Assembly: GCA_902462155.1 (NCBI GenBank)
Contig: CABQAQ010000008.1
Coordinates: forward strand, 45,388-109,387
DNA: 64,000 nt
Source of the DNA: an uncultured bacterium
GTDB lineage: Bacteria > Cyanobacteriota > Vampirovibrionia > Gastranaerophilales > Gastranaerophilaceae
Reading direction: 5' to 3'
Under the pieces are notes generated by a model. That model did no database searches and had not been told where the DNA came from. It saw only the letters and a program-made list of their open reading frames with translations. Position 1 is the stretch's first letter, and every line of letters starts with the position of its first letter. Of the stretch, positions 33,871-41,904 are shown in pieces. The position numbers and the translations under genes were made by a program.

Positions 33871-34488
33871 ATGGGGTGTCTGAAATTTATTATTAAAGTA
33901 ATTATATTAGCTTTTGCTTTTATTGGAATAGGTACTATTGTTGGAGGAAAAATATTTCAATTTAATGTTCAAGATTTAACTAAAAATAAAAATCAGGTAG
34001 AAGTTAATAAACAAAATTCTTATAAGGCTACAAAATTATTTGATCTATCTAAACTTAGTGATGAGTATATATTAAAAGGAGATTATCAACTCTTCAATTA
34101 CAATTTGCTTTTAGTTACTCATAAAGGATCTAAGCAAAAATTTATTTTATTGTCATCAAATAAAGATAAAATATGGTCAAATAATGATTTTAATACTAAT
34201 GAAAGTCAAAGAAGTATTGAAAAGTTTTTTGATAAAACATCAAATCTATTTGTTAGATTAGAAAATTTTAATATAACTAAAAGAGGAAAAATAAATATTT
34301 TTAATCAAAATGTTAATTATTGGAAATTTAAAGCAGATTCTTATCATTTGCCATTTAAAAATATTGTAGGATTCATTGCTCCTTTTAAATATTCAGAGGA
34401 TAAAAATTCTTTATTTATCTCTTATAATCAAGATGATACATATTCGCAGATAATTACTGAGGCATTTTTAAAACAATTAAAGAAATAA
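33871..34488 (+). CDS. Membrane-anchored protein of unknown function
   Basis: A 205-residue protein with one N-terminal membrane helix (about 5-28, IIKVIILAFAFIGIGTIVGG) and an exposed domain. The domain is mixed strand and helix and not recognised. It ends in a segment with SYNQDDTYSQIITEAFLKQLKK. The gene is divergent from mutS and lies 80 bases before ribD on the same strand. AAAGGAG precedes the ATG at a long spacing of 12 bases. Function unknown. Confidence 0.78.
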   Translation: MGCLKFIIKVIILAFAFIGIGTIVGGKIFQFNVQDLTKNKNQVEVNKQNSYKATKLFDLSKLSDEYILKGDYQLFNYNLLLVTHKGSKQKFILLSSNKDKIWSNNDFNTNESQRSIEKFFDKTSNLFVRLENFNITKRGKINIFNQNVNYWKFKADSYHLPFKNIVGFIAPFKYSEDKNSLFISYNQDDTYSQIITEAFLKQLKK

Positions 34489-34568
34489 GAATATATATAT
34501 ATTGAAACTTAGAAATAAAACACATATAATTGTAAGATATAAAACATATTTTGTATCAGGTATATAAA

Positions 34569-35660
34569 ATGTTAGATTATAAAAAAAAATATATGCTTAA
34601 GTGTATAAGGTTAGCTAAAAAAGCCCAAGGCAAGGTATCACCTAATCCTTTAGTTGGTGCTTTAGTTTTAGATAAGGAAGGTAACATTGTAGGTCAAGGC
34701 TATCATAAACAATATGGAGCACCTCACGCAGAAGTTATGGCTTTAAATATGGCTGGTGAAAAAGCTTTTGGAGGTACTTTATTTGTTAATTTAGAACCTT
34801 GCTCGCATTATGGTAAAACTCCTCCTTGTACAGATTTAATTATTAAATATAAAATAAAAAAAGTTATTATTGGGATGATTGATCCAAATCCTTTAGTATC
34901 AGGTAAGGGTGTTAGAATTTTACAAGATTCTGGGATTGATGTCGAGATAGGTATTTTAGAAGAAAGATGTAAACTCTTAAATGAAATTTTTATTAAAAAT
35001 ATGGAAAAAAATAAATTATTTGTATCCATAAAAACAGCAACTACCTTAGATGGGAAAATAGCTACTTCTAATAATAAATCAAAATGGATTACTTCTATTA
35101 AATCTCGTCGATACGTTCAATTATTACGGAATAAGTATGATGCTCTTGTTACAAGCTCAAATACGGTTATTAATGATAATCCTAAAATGAATTGTAGGTT
35201 AAAAAATTCTAAAAATCCAATAAGAGTTATTCTAGACTCTCATTTAAATACTGATCCTAAATCTTATATTTATAATAATGACGGAACAAAAATATATATA
35301 TTCACGTTACTTGATCATAATTCTGATAAATTCAGTATTTATCCTGAGTATGTAAATATTATAACTTCTGACTCAAAAGATAATAAAATAAGTTTAAATT
35401 TTGTTTGTGATTATCTTTACAAAGAAGGAGTAAGAAGTATCTTAATAGAGGCTGGTGGAATATTAAATGGAGCATTTATAAAAGAAAATTTATGTGATAA
35501 ATTATATCATTTTATAGGACCTAAAATTATGAATGATCAGAATGCTAAGAGTTGGGCTGTAGGTTGCAATATTTTTGATATGAATTCTGTAAAAACGCTA
35601 GTTATTAAAAATACAAAGTTTTTAAAACCGGATTTATTTGTAGAAGCTTATTTTGTATAA
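34569..35660 (+). CDS. ribD: Bifunctional riboflavin deaminase-reductase
   Basis: Two early steps of riboflavin synthesis: deamination of the pyrimidine then reduction of its ribosyl chain. The N-terminal deaminase domain has the zinc site HAE (53-55) and PCSHYGKTPPCTD (Cys78, Cys87). The reductase domain starts at about 155 with KTATTLDGKIATSN and has the late tract ILIEAGGILNGAFI. I choose the ATG at 34569 (363 residues) because AGG lies eight bases before it; a TTG at 34551 would add six residues. The gene ends at a strong terminator. Confidence 0.96.
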   Translation: MLDYKKKYMLKCIRLAKKAQGKVSPNPLVGALVLDKEGNIVGQGYHKQYGAPHAEVMALNMAGEKAFGGTLFVNLEPCSHYGKTPPCTDLIIKYKIKKVIIGMIDPNPLVSGKGVRILQDSGIDVEIGILEERCKLLNEIFIKNMEKNKLFVSIKTATTLDGKIATSNNKSKWITSIKSRRYVQLLRNKYDALVTSSNTVINDNPKMNCRLKNSKNPIRVILDSHLNTDPKSYIYNNDGTKIYIFTLLDHNSDKFSIYPEYVNIITSDSKDNKISLNFVCDYLYKEGVRSILIEAGGILNGAFIKENLCDKLYHFIGPKIMNDQNAKSWAVGCNIFDMNSVKTLVIKNTKFLKPDLFVEAYFV

Positions 35661-35662
35661 CT

Positions 35663-35704
35663 AAAAAAGCGCAGATGAATATATATATTCATCTGCGCTT
35701 TTTT
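35663..35704. terminator. Bidirectional terminator after ribD
   Basis: A perfect 42-base palindrome (21 plus 21) with A-run on the left, GCGCAGATG core and T-run on the right. It serves ribD on the plus strand and the HEAT-like gene on the minus strand. Confidence 0.93.
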
Positions 35705-35725
35705 AGTGCCTATTTTTTATATCGT

Positions 35726-37213
35726 TTAAACTTTCTTATTTTGATTTTGTGCCTTTTGCATTAATTCTAATTGATTTATTTGCTTTAAAGATAGGTCTGC
35801 TAATTGTTTTACTGATTTATTACTATCTTTTTGAGAAACAAGGTTTAGTACGTTTTTTATTTCGTTATTAAATTCCGGTCTACTAATAGCAAATAAAGCC
35901 TCTATAGCTGTAGCCCTTAATACTGGGTTAGGATTTTTTTCAGCTATATCTATAATGTTGTCTATAGCTGGTAGGTCTTTAAATTCTAGTTCTAATTTTT
36001 CAGATGATTTTTTATTTACTCTATCAACTTCTTGACAGAATACGTCTTGTAATGTTGCTATAGTATATATAGAAAATTGTTTATTTTTTTCTGCCATTTC
36101 AAATGGAGTAACTGTTTTTGCGAACTTTTCTTGTTCCGGAGATAATTTTTTACCGGATTTTAATTGTTCTCTAAGATCTATTTGTTCAGGTGTTGGAGCT
36201 TGAAGCTTAGAGGTATCTTTGTTGATAATTCCTGTAAGACTATCTATTACAGGTTTTGTTAAAAATTGAGAGGCGATAATAGGTTGTTCTTCGCTTAAAA
36301 ATGCTATTGTTGCTATAGTAACAGCTTGAGCTTCTAAGTCATTTGATTTTAACGCTTTTGTTACATTTTCTATATTAATTACAGGTATATCATTTGATTT
36401 ATCTGTTTTTTTTACTTGTACATTTTCAGTTGATTTTATATTTTTTGTAGCGCCAATATTTTTTACATTATTGCTTATTGAAGGATTTGTTTCAACCATT
36501 TGACCGAATGCTATTTGTCTTTGTACTGGGCTTATTGCATTTACAGGATTATTCTCTTTAAATAAATCACCTAAATTTATATCTTTATTTAATTGTGTAT
36601 CTGCTAAGTTTCCATTTACGTTTGTCACAGGTTGTTCGTAAGCATAATTATCATTTGCAACAATCGAGTCCGGATTAATTTCATTTTGTATATCATCTGT
36701 AATCTCAACTTTTTCAGGTGATTGACTTTCAGGTTCTATTACCGGTGATTCATTAACTGTTAATGTTTGATTAACTATAGCTGCTTGTTGAGGTAATGAT
36801 TCAGCTGATACTAATGCCGGTACATCTTCTTTTGGTGTAATAGCCAACTGATCATAACCAGGAGTATTTACCGGTACTTCTATCTGTGGAGTTACAATAT
36901 AATTTGAAGTCGGTATTACTGCCTTTGATTTGTCTTCTTCGGAAGGTTCTTCTTCTTTTGCTTTATTACTTTCAGTACTTAGATTTCCATATAAATTTGT
37001 TCTTGGGTAATCATAATAATAAGAAGGAGAATCTGTAGTAGTAGGAGCAGTATCATAAGAATTATTTTTATTTCCACTTTCTGTAACCGGGTCATAAATA
37101 TCAATTTTTACAGCATTATATTGATTCACAGCTACGGGTGTATTTTCTTCTTGTGACTTTCTTCTATAATAAGGATCTATAAAATTATTTCTATTTATTC
37201 CTTCTGCTACCAT
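35726..37213 (-). CDS. Large protein with N-terminal linear motif and C-terminal HEAT-like repeats
   Basis: A 495-residue protein, cytoplasmic by sequence. Residues 31-42 (QYNAVKIDIYDP) and 67-76 (YDYPRTNLYG) are shared with the 76-residue protein upstream. Residues 80-280 are Pro/Asn/Ser-rich and probably disordered. From about 285 to 485 the sequence is helical with HEAT-like units (for example AIDNIIDIAEKNPNPVLRATAIEALFAIS), suitable for binding proteins. A strong AAGGAGG precedes the ATG. Function unknown; a scaffold role is inferred. Confidence 0.75.
   Translation of the reverse strand: MVAEGINRNNFIDPYYRRKSQEENTPVAVNQYNAVKIDIYDPVTESGNKNNSYDTAPTTTDSPSYYYDYPRTNLYGNLSTESNKAKEEEPSEEDKSKAVIPTSNYIVTPQIEVPVNTPGYDQLAITPKEDVPALVSAESLPQQAAIVNQTLTVNESPVIEPESQSPEKVEITDDIQNEINPDSIVANDNYAYEQPVTNVNGNLADTQLNKDINLGDLFKENNPVNAISPVQRQIAFGQMVETNPSISNNVKNIGATKNIKSTENVQVKKTDKSNDIPVINIENVTKALKSNDLEAQAVTIATIAFLSEEQPIIASQFLTKPVIDSLTGIINKDTSKLQAPTPEQIDLREQLKSGKKLSPEQEKFAKTVTPFEMAEKNKQFSIYTIATLQDVFCQEVDRVNKKSSEKLELEFKDLPAIDNIIDIAEKNPNPVLRATAIEALFAISRPEFNNEIKNVLNLVSQKDSNKSVKQLADLSLKQINQLELMQKAQNQNKKV
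37094..37127 (-). repeat. Copy 1 of a 34-bp coding repeat (QYNAVKIDIY motif)
   Basis: Identical to 37384-37417. On the minus strand both encode the QYNAVKIDIY core, at residue 31 of the large protein and residue 27 of the small one. Outside this block the DNA diverges. Confidence 0.95.
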
Positions 37214-37260
37214 TTATTCCTCCTTCTTGGAATCTTTTTATTTATGTTAATATTTTGTTC

Positions 37261-37491
37261 CTAGTTTTCTAACAATTTTGTTTCTGGTTTTTCTGTGTTA
37301 TCTATATTATATAAACTTGTTTCAGGATAATTATACACCATAGGCTCCGGTTGATTATTCTTTGGTGTTTTTACTTCCGGATTATAAATATCAATTTTTA
37401 CAGCATTATATTGATTCTTTTCTATACAAGGTGGACACGCTCTTTGTACGGGACAATTATTTCTTATTGTTTGATTTGTTCCTATACTCAT
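37261..37491 (-). CDS. Small protein sharing the NAVKIDIY and YPxTxLY motifs
   Basis: A 76-residue protein with QYNAVKIDIYNP at 27-38 and YNYPETSLYN at 53-62, both matching the N-terminal part of the 495-residue protein downstream. It keeps no other domain, so it consists of little more than the shared motif module. Four cysteines or thereabouts lie near the start (NNCPVQRACPPC, three Cys). AGGGAGA precedes the ATG. The two genes are 47 bases apart and likely cotranscribed. Function unknown. Confidence 0.7.
   Translation of the reverse strand: MSIGTNQTIRNNCPVQRACPPCIEKNQYNAVKIDIYNPEVKTPKNNQPEPMVYNYPETSLYNIDNTEKPETKLLEN
37384..37417 (-). repeat. Copy 2 of the 34-bp coding repeat
   Basis: Exact copy of 37094-37127, 290 bases away, inside the 76-residue protein gene. 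Confidence 0.95.
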
Positions 37492-37609
37492 TTCTTTCTC
37501 CCTATTTTCTGTTTACTATTTTTTATACTTTCTTTAATATAGCTGAAAAATTTTTTTTGCTATTTTTTTTTATTTTTGTTACATTTCTTTACGATCTTTC
37601 CCTGTTCTA

Positions 37610-39070
37610 TTAATTTAATTTGAATCTCCAAAAATCAGGATGTAACATCGCTAAAAATGGAATTAATTCTAATCTACCTATTAGCATATTAATTATAAAG
37701 ATAAATTTGCTAATATTATTTAAACTATCAAAATTTCCCATAGGACCAATACTTAAACCAAATCCAGGACCAATGTTGTTTAATGTTGATAAAGTCCCTG
37801 ATATGCCTATTGTAAGATCCCTCTCTATTGCTATTACTATTATTGATGAAAGTATTGCTATTAATAAATAAAAAATTACAAAGGCTAATATCTGATTCAT
37901 TACTTCTTTTGAAACAATTTTATTATCTAATTTTATTGGAAAAACTCCATTAGGATGAAGAATCTTTTTTATCTCACTGCTTAAATATTTTAAAATAAGC
38001 AATATCCTTACAACTTTTATTCCTCCAGCTGCTGATCCTGCACAACCTCCTGTAAGAGTTACTATTAATAAAAATATTTTTGCTCCCGGACTATATAATT
38101 GAAAGTCAAAAGATGAAAATCCTGTTGATGTTATTATACTTATTATATTAAAAAATGAATCCCTTATTGCTTTAGACCAGACTATTAAATTATCATAATG
38201 AATCGTTATTGCCATTAATAAAGAGGTTATTATTATTAAAAATGTATAAAATAAAAATTCTTGATTCTTTAAAAATAAACTTGTTTTTTTCTTTAGTATT
38301 ACATTATATTGTAAAGCAAAGTTAGCTCCGGATAAAAACATAAAAAATGTAATAATCCAAGTAATAATAGATGAATTATATCCGCCAATACTTTCAGGAT
38401 TAGGAGATAATCCACCGGCACTTAATGTTGATAAAGAATTGCATATAGCATCAAATAATGGCATTTTCGCTAAATATAATAATATTATTTCTATTATTGT
38501 TAATATTATATAAAGTCCCCATAATGCTGTAGCTGTGTATCTTATCCGTGGGGTAATTTTATCCTCTGTTGGTCCTGGGGCTTCGGCAAAAAACATTTGT
38601 CTACCTGCTACTGCAAATTGGGGTAATACTGCTATAAATAATACTATTATTCCCATACCTCCTAACCATTGTGTAAAGGATCTATAAAAAAATATTGTTT
38701 TAGGATAATCAAAATTAGTTAAAATTGTAGCTCCGGTTGTTGTTATTCCTGATACAGCTTCAAACGTTGCATTTATAAAGTTAAAACCATAAAAATAATA
38801 TGGAATTGAGGCTAATAATCCAAATACTATCCAACTTAAAGCCACTATTGCTAATGCTTCTGCTTTTTTTAAATCATTTAGCATCTCTTGTTTTTCATTA
38901 TTCTTTTGTAATATAAAACCAATTAATATAGAGATTACTGCTGTTGTTATAAAGGGTAAAATAGAGTTATATTCTTTATAATATATAGCAATTAATATAG
39001 GTAATATTATTACCATTCCTATATATTTACATATTAATCCAAGAGCATTTGCTATATATTTAAGTCTCAT
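37610..39070 (-). CDS. trkH: Potassium uptake channel subunit, TrkH/KtrB family
   Basis: Membrane pore of a K+ uptake system. The 486 residues form about ten membrane helices, with four pore-loop segments typical of the family: SGITTTGATIL, NSLSTLSAGGLS, ITSTGFSSFD and STLNNIGPGFG. It is encoded directly after its regulatory subunit trkA, with a four-base overlap. The order trkA then trkH on one message is common. Whether Na+ or H+ is coupled cannot be told. Confidence 0.95.
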   Translation of the reverse strand: MRLKYIANALGLICKYIGMVIILPILIAIYYKEYNSILPFITTAVISILIGFILQKNNEKQEMLNDLKKAEALAIVALSWIVFGLLASIPYYFYGFNFINATFEAVSGITTTGATILTNFDYPKTIFFYRSFTQWLGGMGIIVLFIAVLPQFAVAGRQMFFAEAPGPTEDKITPRIRYTATALWGLYIILTIIEIILLYLAKMPLFDAICNSLSTLSAGGLSPNPESIGGYNSSIITWIITFFMFLSGANFALQYNVILKKKTSLFLKNQEFLFYTFLIIITSLLMAITIHYDNLIVWSKAIRDSFFNIISIITSTGFSSFDFQLYSPGAKIFLLIVTLTGGCAGSAAGGIKVVRILLILKYLSSEIKKILHPNGVFPIKLDNKIVSKEVMNQILAFVIFYLLIAILSSIIVIAIERDLTIGISGTLSTLNNIGPGFGLSIGPMGNFDSLNNISKFIFIINMLIGRLELIPFLAMLHPDFWRFKLN

Positions 39071-40410
39071 ATTTTTGTTTTAAAAAACTCCTTTACATTA
39101 TCAGAATTATCTTCTGTTGTGAATACGATAAGTTTATCTAAAGATCGTACTAATGTATCACCTTTGGGGATTATTACTCGACTACCTCTCTGTATTATAG
39201 CAATCAAAGAATGCTTTGGTAATTTAAGATCCATAATTTTTATATCTTTAAAGTTTTTATTCAAAGTGAATTTTAAAATAGCTCCAAGCCCTTGTTCTAC
39301 AGTTGTTAGTATTCCAACGCCATTTTCTATTACTGTATGAATAATCTCATTTATAGCACTTCCTCTTGGAGATACAGCTACATCTATTCCCACTTTTTCA
39401 AATAAACATACATTTGTTGCTTTTGATACTCTTGTTATTACTTTTTCAACTCCAAGTTGTTTTGCTAACAAAGAACATAACAGATTCTTTTCATCATTAT
39501 TTGTAACACTTATGAGAACCTCTGATGAGCCTATATCTTCTTGTTTCAACAGTTCAATATTTGATCCGTCGCCATATAATATAAGAGTATTTTTTAATAG
39601 CTCACTTAATATTTCGCATTGTTTATAATCCTGTTCTATAAGCTTTGTTTTTATTCCTATATTCTCAAATTTTTTAGCTAACATTGATCCTACACTGCCT
39701 CCACCTATTATAGAGGCATTTTTTATTGTTTTTATATGCTTAAAAAACAAAGAGGCTAATATATCTAATGATCCTACACTTCCCATAAAGATTATTTTAT
39801 CATTTAATTCTAATATTGTTTCTCCATCAGGTATGAATAAATGATTATCCCTTGTTATTCCAACGATAAGTGTTTCATTTGGAAAATTACAATCTTTTAT
39901 TTTTTTATTTATAATTTTTGAATTTTCTTTTATTCTATATTCTGTTAATCTTGCTTTTTCATCGGCAAAATTTTCTACTCGTATAGCTTGTGGTATTGTT
40001 ATTATTCGGAAAATTTCTTCTGTTAAAATTTCTTCGGGCCATATTATCTTATCTATTAGAAGACCTTCTTGATACTCACTACTTTTTATTAATGATAATG
40101 ATTCAAGGGTTTCTTCTTTTGATATAAAGCATACTGTTTTAGCATCAGATATTTTTTTTACTGTAAGACAAGCAAAAATATTTCCCTCATCTATATTTGT
40201 ACAAGCAATAAATACATCTGCTTCTTTTATTTGTGCTTGTTGAAGAACCTCTAAATTTGATCCGTTACCATAAATGAAACTTATATCTAATTTTTTGAAA
40301 TCATCAAGTCTATTTTCTTCTTTATCTATTACTATTATATCGTGATCTTCAAAAAGTGCCGTAGCTAATAAACAACCAACTTCATTTGCACCAAATATAA
40401 CTATTTTCAA
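39067..40410 (-). CDS. trkA: Trk potassium uptake regulatory subunit TrkA
   Basis: Cytoplasmic NAD/ATP-sensing ring that gates TrkH. The 447 residues hold two RCK units: a Rossmann domain from residue 1 (KIVIFGANEVGCLLA), a TrkA_C domain at about 135-215, a second Rossmann domain from about 228 (ASIIGGGSVGSMLAKKF) and a final TrkA_C domain. The length fits the double form. The start is a TTG at 40410 with CAGGAG about ten bases before; the conserved KIVIFGA start leaves no ATG alternative. Confidence 0.95.
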   Translation of the reverse strand: MKIVIFGANEVGCLLATALFEDHDIIVIDKEENRLDDFKKLDISFIYGNGSNLEVLQQAQIKEADVFIACTNIDEGNIFACLTVKKISDAKTVCFISKEETLESLSLIKSSEYQEGLLIDKIIWPEEILTEEIFRIITIPQAIRVENFADEKARLTEYRIKENSKIINKKIKDCNFPNETLIVGITRDNHLFIPDGETILELNDKIIFMGSVGSLDILASLFFKHIKTIKNASIIGGGSVGSMLAKKFENIGIKTKLIEQDYKQCEILSELLKNTLILYGDGSNIELLKQEDIGSSEVLISVTNNDEKNLLCSLLAKQLGVEKVITRVSKATNVCLFEKVGIDVAVSPRGSAINEIIHTVIENGVGILTTVEQGLGAILKFTLNKNFKDIKIMDLKLPKHSLIAIIQRGSRVIIPKGDTLVRSLDKLIVFTTEDNSDNVKEFFKTKI

Positions 40411-40494
40411 TATTTAAAATCTCCTGAAATTATTTAAAGGTTTTATTTAAAATTTAATTATTTATCACTTAAAAAAGTTTTATTGTCAAATTAA

Positions 40495-41700
40495 TTATAA
40501 AATAAATTCATTAGCAATATTAAGAATATTATTAAGATTATTTGTATTATGTATTCTTATTAAATTTGCTCCATTATTAAATGCAATAGTATTAAAAATA
40601 GAAGTATAGAAATCTAAAGTATCATTATTAAGAGAGTCTTGATGCTTTAATGATTGTTGTACAAGTTTTTTTCTTGAAAGGGCAATAAGAATTGGATAAT
40701 TTAAAGATCTAAATTCAGAAATATTTTTGATAATTTCAATATTTTGTTTATATGTTTTTCCAAAGCCGATACCGGGATCAATAATAATTTTAGATTTATC
40801 CATTCCATTATTTATAAGCAATTGAGATTTATTATAAAGATATAAATATATATCATCAATAAGGTTATTATAATCTGTTTTATTTTGCATATCTAAAGGA
40901 ATAGACGAAGAGTGCATCAAAATAATAGGCACTTTGTATTCTAAAATTATATTAAACATATTTGTATCAAAATCAAAAGAGCTAACATCATTAATAATAT
41001 CAACACCTAGATCAAGAGCCCATTTAGCGGTATTACTATGTCGAGTATCTAAAGAAAAAATTAGATCATTTTTAAAAGTTTTAATAATTTTAGATAAAAA
41101 AGGTTCAAGTCTATTAATTTCATCTTTTGAATTAACTTCTAAAGCACCTGGTCTGGTTGATTCTGCACCAATATCTAGAATTGATATACCATTAATAATC
41201 ATATTTTCTATATGATGATAAATTGTATTTAAGTCTTTATAAGAGCCGCCATCTGAAAATGAATCAGGTGTTAGATTAAGTATTCCCATAGCATATTTAT
41301 TTGTTGTCCAATTAAAAACTTTATGCCGTATTTGTAAAGATGAAATATTTTCTTGTATATTTTCTAAAATTTTAAAAGATAAATTTTTTAGTCTAAAAGG
41401 CTGTGATTTAAGTTTTTGTGCGATCTTAAAGTAATTTTTCTTATCAGTTGTAATTATAGCATTTGAATATTCAATATTATTCATAAGGACATTTCTATGA
41501 ACAGCACAATCAGTATTTAAAGATAAACAAGTCTGTTTTAATATAGTAGCTTCATAAGGTTTAAGGTTAAATATTTTTATGCACTTTGTTGTATATTTAT
41601 TGAACGCATTGTCTATATAAGAACTATCAAATCCTATTAATTGAAGTTCTTTTTTCATATCCTTAGAGGCATTTAAATTTTTAACTATTATTTCTTTCAT
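40495..41700 (-). CDS. folP: Dihydropteroate synthase with N-terminal extension
   Basis: Joins p-aminobenzoate to the pterin pyrophosphate in folate synthesis and is the sulfonamide target. The TIM-barrel core spans about 135-401 with AMGILNLTPDSFSDGG (137-152), LDIGAESTRPGA and IIDPGIGFGKT. Typical DHPS has about 280 residues. Here a 130-residue N-terminal part precedes the core, resembling the long DHPS forms seen in some anaerobes, and has no recognised function. The gene stands alone between trkA and secA. No other folate genes are near. Confidence 0.92.
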   Translation of the reverse strand: MKEIIVKNLNASKDMKKELQLIGFDSSYIDNAFNKYTTKCIKIFNLKPYEATILKQTCLSLNTDCAVHRNVLMNNIEYSNAIITTDKKNYFKIAQKLKSQPFRLKNLSFKILENIQENISSLQIRHKVFNWTTNKYAMGILNLTPDSFSDGGSYKDLNTIYHHIENMIINGISILDIGAESTRPGALEVNSKDEINRLEPFLSKIIKTFKNDLIFSLDTRHSNTAKWALDLGVDIINDVSSFDFDTNMFNIILEYKVPIILMHSSSIPLDMQNKTDYNNLIDDIYLYLYNKSQLLINNGMDKSKIIIDPGIGFGKTYKQNIEIIKNISEFRSLNYPILIALSRKKLVQQSLKHQDSLNNDTLDFYTSIFNTIAFNNGANLIRIHNTNNLNNILNIANEFIL

Positions 41701-41904
41701 AGTTTAATTATTTTATAATAAAATAACTATTTTTAAAAGGATGAAGTAATCATTAATATTAACCTAAATAGATAGTATTTTTTATGAGATATTGATATAA
41801 AATTTAATTTATTATAAAAAAATATAAATTTTGATTATTATTTTATTTTTATGTAATAATCATATAAAGAATGATAAAATTAGAATTGGGGACTTTATAG
41901 GATT

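Noticed and set aside
37351..37613. Hydrophobic plus-strand reading frames opposite the 76-residue protein and the trkH end
   Set aside because: They are mirror images of minus-strand coding sequence and T-rich intergenic DNA, have no ribosome-binding site and overlap each other.
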